Origin: Deltaproteobacteria bacterium
GTDB lineage: Bacteria > Desulfobacterota > Desulfarculia > Adiutricales > Adiutricaceae
Direction: 5' to 3'
Length of the DNA stretch: 53,738 nucleotides
NCBI GenBank assembly: GCA_031279515.1
Contig: JAITII010000089.1
Location: 1 to 53,738, forward strand
A program made the translations under genes and the position numbers. The notes beneath the pieces were generated by a model. That model was not told the DNA's origin. It was given only the letters and a program-made list of their open reading frames with translations, and ran no database searches. This document shows positions 26,443 through 35,763 of the stretch, piece by piece (within the stretch, counting starts at the first letter, position 1; each line of letters starts with the position of its first letter).

Positions 26443-28059
26443 CTATTGGGTCATAGTGCTTCTGTGGACCTGTAGGGCTTCTGGCACGTACCACTCTTCT
26501 AAATTAAAGCCCACGCCAATGGGCGAAGTTCTAGGGCCCACAAAGCGCTTATTTATCAAAAGCAGGCTGTCCGGGACATACAAAAAGACGTAAGGAACGT
26601 CTTCATAGAAGATCTCTTGAATCCTATCCAAAGCGGCTTTGCGCACAGTCCTATCCAATGAGAAACGCGCAGTATCAATAAGCTCATCCACTTCAGGGTT
26701 TTTGTAGCTGATGAAATTTAACTCCCCGTGGTTTACCTTGGTGGAATTAAAGACATCAAAAAGATCCGGGTCCAAGGGGATGGTCCAGCCCATGATGCAG
26801 GCTTCAAAATCGTGCTTATCTAAATATTCCTTGGTCATGGCTGCCCATTCCAAGACCCTAATTTTTACCTCTATGCCCACCTCTTTGAGCCTGGCCTGGA
26901 TGATAAGTGCGCACATCTCCCGCGACTTGTTGCCCTGGTTGGTTATGATGGTTAAAACAAATCTTTGGCCGTCTTTTTCCACGTAGCCATCATTATTAAT
27001 GTCCGTCCAGCCGGCTTCTGCCAGGAGGGCTCTAGCTTTTGCTGGATCATAGGGATAAGGCTTGACATTTGTGTTATTTGCCCACATGTCAGGCTTAAAG
27101 GGGCCATTGGCCACCTGCCCCAGGCCCAAAAGGACCCCTTCCACTATCTCTTCTTTATTGATGGCATAGTTTATGGCCCGGCGCACCCTAAGGTCAGAGA
27201 GCCTAGGGTCTTCGTTGTTAAAGCCAAGATAAGTGTAGGCAAAGGCTAGATACTTAAAAAAGTTATATGCCTCGGTTATCTGCAGGTCCGCCTGGGCCTC
27301 CTCCCACTGGTCAGGGGTAAGTGTCATCATGTCCAGATTTCCGATGCGCAACTCCATCATCTGGGTGCTCATGTCGGGAATATACAAGGTAATAAGGTTG
27401 TCCAAAGGCGGCCTTCCCTTCTCATAGCTAGTGCTGGCAGCCAGAGTTACCCTTTGTCCCACTTCCCAGGACTCCATACGAAAGGGACCATTACCCACAG
27501 GCCGGCGGGCCAGGGGGCTCTCATCTAAGTTGACTCCTTCCAAAAGGTGCCTGGGCATGATGCTAAAACCCCAGATATTCAAGGCTTGGGCTAGGGTCCT
27601 TTTGTAGGTAACTACAAAGGTATGCTCATCCGGAGTCAAGGCCTCTTGAATTTGCGTAAAATCCTCTCCGTAAGGTGTAGGCGTCTGGGGATCGCTCATG
27701 AGCTGCCAGGTGAAGAGACAGTCCGCCGAGGTAAAGGGGACTCCGTCTTCCCAGACTATATTCTTTTTCAGCTTAAAGGTGATGGTGAGTTGATCCTCGG
27801 AGATCTCCCAAGATTCAGCTAAATCCGGTATGAGCTGAAGGTTTTCATCATATTTGATAAGGCCGCGGTAGATATTACCTGTGATGCTGGTGGAAGACAC
27901 GTCGCTCGCCAAAGCAGGTATGAGGTTAGTAGCCTCCCCAATGGTGGCGTCTACCAGGGCGTCACCATAACTTGGCACCTCTAAGGCAGCCAAGGGTCCA
28001 GAGACAATTAATAAAGACGCTGTAATGCCTAATAGAAAAACGCACAAGAGATTTCTCAC
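26443..28059 (-). CDS. ABC transporter peptide/nickel-type substrate-binding protein
   Basis: 538 residues, an SBP_bac_5 (DppA/OppA) family periplasmic protein. A signal peptide (about 1-25) is followed by GDALVDATIGEATNLIPALASD, GLIKYDENLQLIPDLAESWE (family core) and LRVRRAINYAINKEEIV, all typical. It captures oligopeptides or a related ligand for an ABC importer. The start is GTG, with AAAGGTGG upstream. No permease or ATPase gene adjoins it, so it is an orphan binding protein here; its substrate cannot be inferred. Confidence 0.92.
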   Translation of the reverse strand: MRNLLCVFLLGITASLLIVSGPLAALEVPSYGDALVDATIGEATNLIPALASDVSSTSITGNIYRGLIKYDENLQLIPDLAESWEISEDQLTITFKLKKNIVWEDGVPFTSADCLFTWQLMSDPQTPTPYGEDFTQIQEALTPDEHTFVVTYKRTLAQALNIWGFSIMPRHLLEGVNLDESPLARRPVGNGPFRMESWEVGQRVTLAASTSYEKGRPPLDNLITLYIPDMSTQMMELRIGNLDMMTLTPDQWEEAQADLQITEAYNFFKYLAFAYTYLGFNNEDPRLSDLRVRRAINYAINKEEIVEGVLLGLGQVANGPFKPDMWANNTNVKPYPYDPAKARALLAEAGWTDINNDGYVEKDGQRFVLTIITNQGNKSREMCALIIQARLKEVGIEVKIRVLEWAAMTKEYLDKHDFEACIMGWTIPLDPDLFDVFNSTKVNHGELNFISYKNPEVDELIDTARFSLDRTVRKAALDRIQEIFYEDVPYVFLYVPDSLLLINKRFVGPRTSPIGVGFNLEEWYVPEALQVHRSTMTQ

Positions 28060-28113
28060 TTTCCACCTTTACCCTATATTTATGTTATGATAACAAGGCT
28101 TTTTTGTTAAATA

Positions 28114-28200
28114 GGCGTGAAAACGCCGCAAAGGAAAAATTTTTCTGCTTATAAGCCGCGCGCCAGAATTTCATTGTGAGAAAAAAATTTGTGCTGGCGC
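28114..28200. promoter_or_regulatory. Cluster of inverted repeats between divergent genes
   Basis: Three structures lie in 87 bp. They are GGCGT-GAAA-ACGCC (28114-28127, a GNRA-type tetraloop on the plus strand), the 10-bp palindrome GCTTATAAGC (28147-28156), and a long hairpin GCGCCAG + AATTT (28160-28171) pairing with AAATT and CTGGCGC (28185-28189, 28194-28200). They sit in the leader region between the minus-strand transporter gene and plus-strand xseA. Confidence 0.55.
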
Positions 28201-28323
28201 CTGTGGCCTTTATTAAAATGTGGTATCTTAGAGGTCATTTTCCAAAAAAGCATTGATTTTGTTAATTTACTCCAGTTACGACAAAAATTCTAGATAAATG
28301 ACATCTTAGGGTTAAAGGTTCCC

Positions 28324-29691
28324 ATGGCGAACATTCCAACAAAAGAAAAAGAGATTCTAACACCTACCGAGGTGGCAGCGAGGGTAAGTAGTTCCCTTGG
28401 CTACAACTTCCAGGACTTAAGGGTGGAGGGCGAGGTCACTAGCACCTATCTGAGGCCAAGACAATTTGCACTCTTTACCCTCAAAGACAAGGTTTCAATT
28501 TTAAAAGCTGCCCTTTGGTCTCCCCACCTGGGGCGTTATGGAAACTTTGTGGAAGACGGGCTCCACGTAGTGGCCCACGGCAAGCTAGCTGCCTACGGTC
28601 AACGTAGCGAGTACCAGCTGGTAGTGGATAGCTTGGTGCCCATTGGACAAGGAGACCTCAAAAAAGCCTACCTAAAGCTAAAGGAAAAGCTCACCAAAGA
28701 GGGCCTCTTTGAACTGGACCGTAAGCGCCCCATTCCCAGCTGGCCAAGGGTTGCCCTCATAACCTCACCGCAGGGGGCAGCTGTAGAGGACTTTATTAAG
28801 ACAGCACTAGCTCGCTTCCCCGTAGCCCAGATAAGCTTAATCCCAGCCCGGGTCCAGGGAGAAGGCGCTTGGGAGAGCATAGCTTTTTCCATAGAAAAGA
28901 TAAATCTCTGGCAGCAACACGATCTAATTGTCTTGACCAGAGGCGGCGGCAGCCTGGAGGATCTCTGGACCTTCAACGAAGAACCCTTGGTGCGCGCTGT
29001 CTCCCTCTCTAGGCTCCCCACCTTTGCAGCCATTGGCCACTCAACCGATCTCTCTTTAGTGGAAATGGTCTCAGATGGCAAGGCCATTACCCCCACTGCT
29101 GCAGCAGAGGCAATATTTCCTGATCTAGCGCTCTTTTGCCGCACCTTTGCCGAGAACCAATCCCGACTCAAAAGGGCAAAAGACTCGCTTATTGAGCACC
29201 GCAGAAATAACCTTTCGAAGCTCATGGGAAGGCTTAGCACTTTTACCAGAAGACTATCTAACTTAAGGGTAAGGATAGAAGAAAGCCTAAAGGCCATGAG
29301 GACTTCCCTTAGGGCCTTGGCCAGAGGAAGACGAGAAAAGCTTATTGCCTTAATAGAGCGCTTAAAAGTTGCCTCCCCCAGAAGGCAGCTTATGCGCCAG
29401 AGGGAGCTCTTGTCCGCCCACCTGGAAAACCTTTTCCGCATCAAAAATAAACTTTTATCCCCCTTTCAATTGAAGTTAAACCGCGCCATAGATAACTTGG
29501 AGCTCCTTTCACCTTTGGGCATCTTAAAGAGGGGCTATAGCCTCACCACCACCTTAGAGGGCACTATAATCAAGAATGCTCAAACTGTACCCCCAAATAC
29601 CCTGATTCGGGTGCACCTGGCACAAGGAACACTTATTGCCCGGGTCCTAGAGCCTAAGGCGCGTAGCCAGCATATTAAAAATCCTCAATAA
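28324..29691 (+). CDS. xseA: Exodeoxyribonuclease VII large subunit
   Basis: 455 residues, normal length. An N-terminal OB-fold (about 10-105) precedes the catalytic domain with ALITSPQGAAVEDF, RGGGSLEDLWTFNEE and ITPTAAAE. A long coiled-coil region (about 260-400) binds XseB. It degrades single-stranded DNA. In the motif usually written GHETD the Glu is Ser (GHSTDLSL). No xseB gene is adjacent, so the small subunit must be elsewhere. The start has AAAGG eight bases upstream. Confidence 0.95.
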   Translation: MANIPTKEKEILTPTEVAARVSSSLGYNFQDLRVEGEVTSTYLRPRQFALFTLKDKVSILKAALWSPHLGRYGNFVEDGLHVVAHGKLAAYGQRSEYQLVVDSLVPIGQGDLKKAYLKLKEKLTKEGLFELDRKRPIPSWPRVALITSPQGAAVEDFIKTALARFPVAQISLIPARVQGEGAWESIAFSIEKINLWQQHDLIVLTRGGGSLEDLWTFNEEPLVRAVSLSRLPTFAAIGHSTDLSLVEMVSDGKAITPTAAAEAIFPDLALFCRTFAENQSRLKRAKDSLIEHRRNNLSKLMGRLSTFTRRLSNLRVRIEESLKAMRTSLRALARGRREKLIALIERLKVASPRRQLMRQRELLSAHLENLFRIKNKLLSPFQLKLNRAIDNLELLSPLGILKRGYSLTTTLEGTIIKNAQTVPPNTLIRVHLAQGTLIARVLEPKARSQHIKNPQ

Positions 29692-30024
29692 TATCAATAA
29701 CTTAGGCCCAGAATTGAGCTTAGCCTTGCCCCTTTTTTACCCTTTTGGGAAAAAATTTCAATATCGCAAGAAAAATTTTTTCCTAATGATATCAAGTACT
29801 TAGCCCCAAAATGACGAGAGGCAAAATATTTTTTTGGATCTGAGAATAGTAGAGTATTTACGCGAATGAGGTAGAAATTACGGGCGTTAATTTTTCCAAT
29901 GGCGTTCTCAATAACCTAATATCCTGCCTAAATTGAAGTAACAAAATTTCTCCAAAAAGGATTAAAAAAAACATCAAAATTTGTTAATTCTTTTTAAAAA
30001 ACTAATGATATTGGGCACTTAGCC
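29687..30024. repeat. Three spaced copies of a ~21-bp motif upstream of dnaA
   Basis: Copies at 29687-29708, 29783-29805 and 30002-30024 share the pattern AATGATATCAANTACTTAGCC, with about 18 of 21-23 positions matching between pairs. The first overlaps the xseA stop. Spacing is irregular (about 96 and 219 bp). Iteron-like, but function is unproven. Confidence 0.5.
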
Positions 30025-31031
30025 GATCTCAACAGGGCTTGGAAACGATTTGCCCAAAAGACTAACTTTTTAGGCAATTGGCCCGCTTGTCAAAGGATAA
30101 AAAATCCTATATTTTTTATCCAAGCCTCGGATGGGAAAAACTTAACTTTATAAATCTTCTTTTCCTCAGTCCACTTAGCCTAGAACTTGAGGACTTAGAT
30201 TTTAAGTTTCTAGTCCCAAAGAAGAGCCAAAAAAAAGTCGAAGTTTTCTTCTTTTTCACAAGCATTAAGTTTTGCTCCATTTTTTTCCTATTCTTATCTT
30301 TTTTAACACAATTAAAAATAGTTATGGGAAATTAAAATGCCTAGCATGTATAAACCTAAGCTTTATAGCCACATGGTTTATTTTGTGATTACACAAGACA
30401 GTTAATATATTTTTCTGATGAGAAAAATATCTTAGAAAAAAATTGCCGCCGCTTTAACTCACTTCAGCTTTTCTCTCCCTTTGAAATAACTTACCTAAAA
30501 AGAAAGAATCTCAAAGGTCACATTTTTCCACTATATAAATAGTGGGTACAGGATTTCTTTTTTTTATTTTCCTCTTTTTTTTCTGAGAAAAAAATAGTAC
30601 AATTGCCCTCCTGTCGTGGCGACTTAGCCAGGACAAAAATCTTTTGCATAAGTGCATATAATATTTCAAAAATAGTTTTTTTGTTCACTAAATATGATCT
30701 AATGGTAAAAAGCCAAAAAATGCAGCATGAGAAAGCTTGGCACAATATTTAGTACCAAAACCATTTTCCATCAGCATTATATAGTTGGACTTTTTCTCTT
30801 CTCAAGGTAAATAGGACTTTTTCGAATAGATCAAATATGAAAAGCTACTTTTCTGATGCTTACCTTTTTTTAGCTGCACTATAAATTTCCTGTTTATTTC
30901 AGCAAATCTATCTTTTTCTAACTATTGACCAAAACAATATTCTTACTTTCTTTGGGCTTAAAATCTTAGAAAGCTACAAAATTCTTTTTCCAATTTTAAT
31001 GAATTAATAATGATGCTTGAGGAGCATTGCC
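29692..31031. other. Long AT-rich gap upstream of the dnaA-like gene
   Basis: 1.34 kb without a credible gene. The frames at 30078-30335 (+) and 30518-30745 (-) are Phe/Lys/Leu-rich and have intergenic composition. It contains the spaced repeats, a CCACTAT-ATAA-ATAGTGG hairpin (30528-30545) and one weak DnaA-box-like site (TTTGCATAA, 30643-30651). An origin role is possible but not shown. Confidence 0.55.
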
Positions 31032-32483
31032 ATGCCCGACAAATTTGACGGAACTGGACAAGAAGCCCCTGTATTGGGGAGGGTCTGGCCTGAAACCAAA
31101 ACCCTTTTGGCTGGATCTATTCCCGTAGACGTGTTTAAAACGTGGATAGAACCGTTAAACTTTGAATGGCAGGGTGAACAAGTGCTTAACATCATCTCGC
31201 CTAACGAGTTCTTCTTAAAATACCTAATAGAACATTATAAAAGCGCCATAGAAGAGACAGTTACAGAACTGTGCCAAAAGTTTTCCCTCTACGACATAAG
31301 TGTCAACTTCACCTATTCTATGGAAGAGAAAGTCTCTTCTGCGGATTACCTAGAAAGTAGTTTGGAATTACTACTAGAAAATGACTCCAAATATCCTCAG
31401 CATGGAAAAAAAGGAAAAGGACACGTAAATAGTTTCAATCCCGACTTCACCTTTGATAGCTTTGTTGTGGGGTCCACCAATAACCTTGCCTACTGGGCCA
31501 CCAAGGCCTTTTGCGAAGACAATAAGCTGGGACACAACTTTTTGTTTCTCACCTCAGAAAACGGGCTGGGCAAAAGCCATCTTTCCCAAGCCTTAGGCCA
31601 GAGCCTTCTTTCTAAAAAGCCGGAATTAAAGGTCATATATTTGACCGCAGAAGACTTTACCAATGAAATGACCAAGTCTTTAAATGACAAAATAATGGAG
31701 GCCTTTAAAAGGAAATTTAGGGTCAACTGCGATATCCTAATGCTGGAGTACGTACCATTTTTGGCATGCAAACCTAAGATCCAGGAAGAGCTTGTACTCA
31801 CCTTGGACTTTTTGGTGGACCAGGGGAAGAAAGTTATTTTCACTTCCACCATAGAACCCAAGAACATCCCCAATATAGGTAGATCCCTCCGCTCTAGATT
31901 CAATTCCAGTTTAGTCGCCCCCATAGAGGCCCCAGATTATGAGACCAGGCTAGAAATCTTAAAACGCAAGGCCCAAGCCGACGGTCTGGCCCTCACCACT
32001 AGGGTTTTAGAGTTCATCGCCTCCAGAGTCACCTCCGATGTGCGGCAACTAAAATCCTGCATCACTGGTCTGGCCTCCAGGGCCCTCCTTTTGGGAAAGA
32101 GCCCTGACCTGGAAATGGCCAGAGAGTGTATCTCCATAGTCTCCAGCGACGGAGAGGGCGGCTTGACAGTAAGGGGTATCTTCCAGTACGTCTGCGACAC
32201 CTATAAGGTCCAGCCCGACATCCTGGCCTCTGAATCCAGGGTAGCTAAAGTAAGCGAGGCCCGCAGCATGGGAATGTACCTGGCCAAGACCTTTACCAAG
32301 AGCACATTGCAGGAGATAGGCAGGGTCTTCTGCCGCTCCCACCCTTCAGTAAGTTATGCCATCACTAAGGTGGCCAGAAGGATAGACAAAGACCCCCAAT
32401 ATTCCAGGCAGGTGGATTTGCACGTCTCTCAGCTCACAAATCTTGACCTGCAGGCCAACAAGACCAAAACTCCTCGTACCTAA
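31032..32483 (+). CDS. dnaA: DnaA-like replication initiator with divergent ATPase and DNA-binding motifs
   Basis: 483 residues with all four DnaA domains in order: domain I (WPETKTLLAGSIPVDVFKTWIEPL), a variable domain II, AAA+ domain III (FDSFVVGSTNNLAY, Walker A GLGKSH near 178, LRSRFNSSLVAPIEAPDYETRLEILKRKA) and a helix-turn-helix domain IV. The Walker B region reads CDILMLEYVPFLA where most DnaA proteins have LLIDDIQFLAG. In domain IV the usual GRDHTTV reads CRSHPSV. The ATG at 31032 is chosen over an in-frame TTG at 31017 because GAGGAG lies 7 bases before it. It is not next to dnaN; hisC follows after 75 bases. It may be the only DnaA or a second divergent one. Confidence 0.85.
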   Translation: MPDKFDGTGQEAPVLGRVWPETKTLLAGSIPVDVFKTWIEPLNFEWQGEQVLNIISPNEFFLKYLIEHYKSAIEETVTELCQKFSLYDISVNFTYSMEEKVSSADYLESSLELLLENDSKYPQHGKKGKGHVNSFNPDFTFDSFVVGSTNNLAYWATKAFCEDNKLGHNFLFLTSENGLGKSHLSQALGQSLLSKKPELKVIYLTAEDFTNEMTKSLNDKIMEAFKRKFRVNCDILMLEYVPFLACKPKIQEELVLTLDFLVDQGKKVIFTSTIEPKNIPNIGRSLRSRFNSSLVAPIEAPDYETRLEILKRKAQADGLALTTRVLEFIASRVTSDVRQLKSCITGLASRALLLGKSPDLEMARECISIVSSDGEGGLTVRGIFQYVCDTYKVQPDILASESRVAKVSEARSMGMYLAKTFTKSTLQEIGRVFCRSHPSVSYAITKVARRIDKDPQYSRQVDLHVSQLTNLDLQANKTKTPRT

Positions 32484-32558
32484 TTACCCTATTAAATACG
32501 GCTCTCTTCTGCTAAGATATAAAACTCCAATTTTGGAAAGCTACCAGAAGGAGACGAG

Positions 32559-33671
32559 ATGGGTAAAAACGAGTTGATCCCCAAACATATATTGGCCTTA
32601 AAGCCTTACGTGCCAGGTAAGCTCATCAGCGAGGCCATGGAAAGGTATGGCCTTACCCACGTTATCAAGCTGGGCTCCAATGAAAACAACCTAGGGCCCT
32701 CTCCCTTGGCCTTAGCGGCCATGGCAAAGGAACTCACAAATCTTAACCGCTACGGGGACGTGAATTCTGGTAAACTGCGCCAAGCTCTAGCGGAAAAACT
32801 GGGCCTTCCTTTAGAATATATAATCTGTTGCAACGGTTCATCGGAGTTCATCTTAATTTTATGCCACTCCTTAATTGAACCTGGCGACAATGTCATAATG
32901 TCCAAGCCCAGCTTCACCCTGTATGCCAAAAATGCCTTAGCTGCCGGCGCCCAGGCAATAGAAGTTCCCTTAGTCAACTACGCCCACGATCTTCCAACTA
33001 TCCTCTCTAAAGTTACCCCTAAAACTAAGCTTATCTTTTTAGATAGTCCCCTAAACCCCACCGGGGCATATATAAAACCCGATGTGCTCTGGGATTTCGT
33101 AGCCGAACTTCCCCAAAGCACAATGCTTGTCTTGGATGAGGCCTATGTGGACTTCGTAAAAGACGCACCCCGTCCGGACTACAAGGCCCTCATAGAGACG
33201 GAAAAGGTGGCCATTATGCGAACCTTTTCCAAACTCTACGGACTTGCCGGAATCCGGGTAGCCTATGCCCTGGCCCCCCCTTTTCTGGTGGACATGTTAA
33301 ATACTGTCCGCCAGCCCTTCAATGTGAATAACATTGCCCTGGTGGGGGCAGTTGCTGCTTTAGACGACGTGGAACATATTCGGCGCACCCTCAACATGAC
33401 CTGGGAGGGCCTCTCCTTTTTTCAAGAGGAGTTTAGGGACCTGGGACTTTTGACCTACCCCACAGAGGCTAATTTTGTCATGGTGGACACAGGGTTCATG
33501 TCCGCCGAAAACATGGCCGGCGACCTCTTGCAAAGAGGAGTCATTGTAAGATCGCTTAACTCCTTTGGCTTTAAGAGAAAGATCCGCATCAACGCCGGCC
33601 TTCCAGATGAAAATAGGGAACTTGTAAAAGTAGTGGCAAGTCTGATCCAGCAAAAGATTGGTCTTTTCTAA
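32559..33671 (+). CDS. hisC: Histidinol-phosphate aminotransferase
   Basis: 370 residues, a class I/II PLP-dependent aminotransferase. Seen: the substrate-side KLGSNENNLGPSP, DSPLNPTGAYI, the cofactor-contacting LDEAYVDF, and the Schiff-base lysine in SKLYGLAGIRVAYA (about K225). It catalyses the aminotransfer step of histidine synthesis. A strong ribosome-binding site (AGAAGGAG) supports the start. It lies 75 bases behind dnaA, possibly co-transcribed; no other his gene is present. Confidence 0.95.
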   Translation: MGKNELIPKHILALKPYVPGKLISEAMERYGLTHVIKLGSNENNLGPSPLALAAMAKELTNLNRYGDVNSGKLRQALAEKLGLPLEYIICCNGSSEFILILCHSLIEPGDNVIMSKPSFTLYAKNALAAGAQAIEVPLVNYAHDLPTILSKVTPKTKLIFLDSPLNPTGAYIKPDVLWDFVAELPQSTMLVLDEAYVDFVKDAPRPDYKALIETEKVAIMRTFSKLYGLAGIRVAYALAPPFLVDMLNTVRQPFNVNNIALVGAVAALDDVEHIRRTLNMTWEGLSFFQEEFRDLGLLTYPTEANFVMVDTGFMSAENMAGDLLQRGVIVRSLNSFGFKRKIRINAGLPDENRELVKVVASLIQQKIGLF

Positions 33672-34137
33672 AAGATTGTACCAGTGCCACCAGCCATAAA
33701 TTAAAGTTTTAATCTTTATTACTACTATTATCTTTAAAATTAATTAATGATAACGAACAAAATTATATAATTATAATAATAATATAATAATTGACTAGAT
33801 AATAAAAAATATCTTTTTATGGTTTTGCATATTTTTTTGGCTAGGCCTTAAAATATATTATAATTATAGATAATTATGTCTTTACGTATATTGAAGCCTC
33901 CGCTTTTTCCCTGTAGCTAAAAGGCTAAAGTGCAATTCATTTGCCAAATATACCCAAAAAGAGTATTTTAGGGATAATGCAAATGCCTTTTTAGCGCGAA
34001 AAGCAATTTCTGGGTTATTTAGTCTTTATTCTCATACAATGCAAAAGACATTTCCGCAAAGGAACTAATTTGTCTGGAGCAATTTAAATAAAATTTAACT
34101 AGCTAAGCAAAAAAATTTAATTTCTAAGGAGTCCCCC
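33672..34137. other. Very AT-rich gap upstream of pta
   Basis: 466 bases with long stretches of only A and T (about 33720-33870) and no gene. It presumably contains the pta promoter, but the composition makes hexamer matches meaningless. Confidence 0.55.
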
Positions 34138-35757
34138 ATGGGTACAACTGTTTTCGTAGCCTCCCCCACCACAACGGAAGAGAAAACCAAGCTTTTAGAC
34201 AAGCTTATTAGTATATGCGAGGCCGGAGGCGGAAAGCCCGGCTATTTTAAGACCATAGTGTCGAAACAGGACAAAGAAAGACTTGACAAATACGCTGCAA
34301 AGCTATCCATCTCTTCCGAGGAGCTCTATGGGCTCACCCTAGAGGAAGCTTTAACACTTTTAAACGAGGGCAAGGAACCCTTAGCTATAGAAAAGGTCCT
34401 GGAAAAGTTCTATGCCTTAAGCTCCAAGTTCAGCTGCGTTCCCGTGGAAGGAGCGGATCTGGACCTTAAAAGCACTTTTGGGATCCAGGGCTTGGACGGG
34501 GTCTTGGCCGCCAACTTAAAGTCACCGGTGGTGGTAGTCACCGCCTGTGTGGGCTGCCTTGCAACGGGTGCCCGCTACTACAGGTCCAATTGCGCAGAGC
34601 TCATATCTCTAGTGGCCCTGGGAGACTTTGACGCTGAAAAGCTCAAAACCTTAGACTATATCGGGGTGCCGGTTATCAGCGGGGCCTCGGTGGAGGCTAT
34701 TTCCGATAAGCTCCCGGCCCTTACGGAAAAGGTCTCAGCTTTTGTGCCCACAGTTGTGACCCCCAAGCGCTTTGAATACGATCTGATAGAAAGGGCCCGC
34801 TCCAAAAAGCAGCGCATAGTCCTGCCTGAAGGCACAGACGATCGCATCCTAGAGGCGGCCAACGCTATAGTGCGCCGCGACTTTGCCGAGATCATTATCT
34901 TAGGTGACGCCGATGCCATCCACAAGAGGGGCAAAGAGCTTTCTTTAGACTACTTAGATAAGATCTTGATCCTAGACCTTGCTAAGGCCCCCTTTCGCAG
35001 TGAGCTGGTCTCCCAGCTCTATGAGCTAAGGAAGGCCAAGGGCATGACAGAAGAGGGTGCGGATACCCAGCTAGGCGATCGCAACTGGTTCGGGACCATG
35101 ATGGTCAAATCCGGAAGGGCCGACGGCATGGTTTCTGGAGCTGCCGGTTCCACGGCGGACACCATAAGGCCTGCCCTTTCAATAATAAAGACCAGACCAG
35201 GCGTCAGCATAGCCAGTTCCGTCTTTCTCATGTGCATGAAGGACAAGATCTTGGTCTTTGGCGACTGCGCCATAGTCACCAACCCCATACCCCAGCAGCT
35301 GGCTGAGATAGCCATTTCTTCCGCCCATACGGCAAAGGCCTTTGGGGTAGACCCCAAGGTGGCACTTTTAAGCTATTCCTCCGGCACCTCCGGGACAGGC
35401 CCGGATGTGGATGCGGTAAAGGAAGCAGTGGACATAGCCGTAGCCTCCATTCCCAAGCTCTACCCGGGCCTTCCCCTAGACGGCCCCATCCAATTCGATG
35501 CTGCTTTAGATGAGAAGACTGCCAAGAGCAAGATGCCAGGCTCCCCTGTGGCCGGCAAGGCCACAGTCCTCATCTTCCCCACCTTAAACGCCGGAAACAT
35601 AGGCTACAAGGCGGTCCAGAGGACCAGCGGGGCAGTGGCCGTGGGCCCAATCATCCAGGGACTGAATGCTCCGGTAAACGACCTCTCCAGGGGCTGCACA
35701 GTGCCTGACATTATTAACACAGTTGCCATCACCGCCTGCCAGGCCCAGGCAAAGTAA
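34138..35757 (+). CDS. pta: Phosphate acetyltransferase with reduced N-terminal domain
   Basis: 539 residues. The C-terminal about 330 residues are the catalytic PTA domain, with RIVLPEGTDDRILEAA, KSGRADGMVSGAAGSTADTI (family core) and KVALLSYSSGTSGTGPD. The N-terminal about 200 residues correspond to the regulatory part of long-type Pta, shorter and without a recognisable P-loop. It interconverts acetyl-CoA and acetyl phosphate. A strong AAGGAG ribosome-binding site is present. No ackA lies in the window; proC follows after 6 bases. Confidence 0.93.
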   Translation: MGTTVFVASPTTTEEKTKLLDKLISICEAGGGKPGYFKTIVSKQDKERLDKYAAKLSISSEELYGLTLEEALTLLNEGKEPLAIEKVLEKFYALSSKFSCVPVEGADLDLKSTFGIQGLDGVLAANLKSPVVVVTACVGCLATGARYYRSNCAELISLVALGDFDAEKLKTLDYIGVPVISGASVEAISDKLPALTEKVSAFVPTVVTPKRFEYDLIERARSKKQRIVLPEGTDDRILEAANAIVRRDFAEIIILGDADAIHKRGKELSLDYLDKILILDLAKAPFRSELVSQLYELRKAKGMTEEGADTQLGDRNWFGTMMVKSGRADGMVSGAAGSTADTIRPALSIIKTRPGVSIASSVFLMCMKDKILVFGDCAIVTNPIPQQLAEIAISSAHTAKAFGVDPKVALLSYSSGTSGTGPDVDAVKEAVDIAVASIPKLYPGLPLDGPIQFDAALDEKTAKSKMPGSPVAGKATVLIFPTLNAGNIGYKAVQRTSGAVAVGPIIQGLNAPVNDLSRGCTVPDIINTVAITACQAQAK

Positions 35758-35763
35758 CCCAAT

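Noticed and set aside
30078-30335. 85-codon plus-strand frame upstream of dnaA
   Set aside because: Phe/Leu/Lys-rich product with no start signal; composition equals the surrounding non-coding DNA.
30643-30651. Possible DnaA box and replication origin upstream of dnaA
   Set aside because: Only one weak match to the classical box was found and dnaN/gyrB are absent; the altered DnaA makes the classical box unreliable. GC-skew analysis is needed.
30518-30745. 75-codon minus-strand frame upstream of dnaA
   Set aside because: Same reasons; it also overlaps a hairpin and shows no protein-like pattern.
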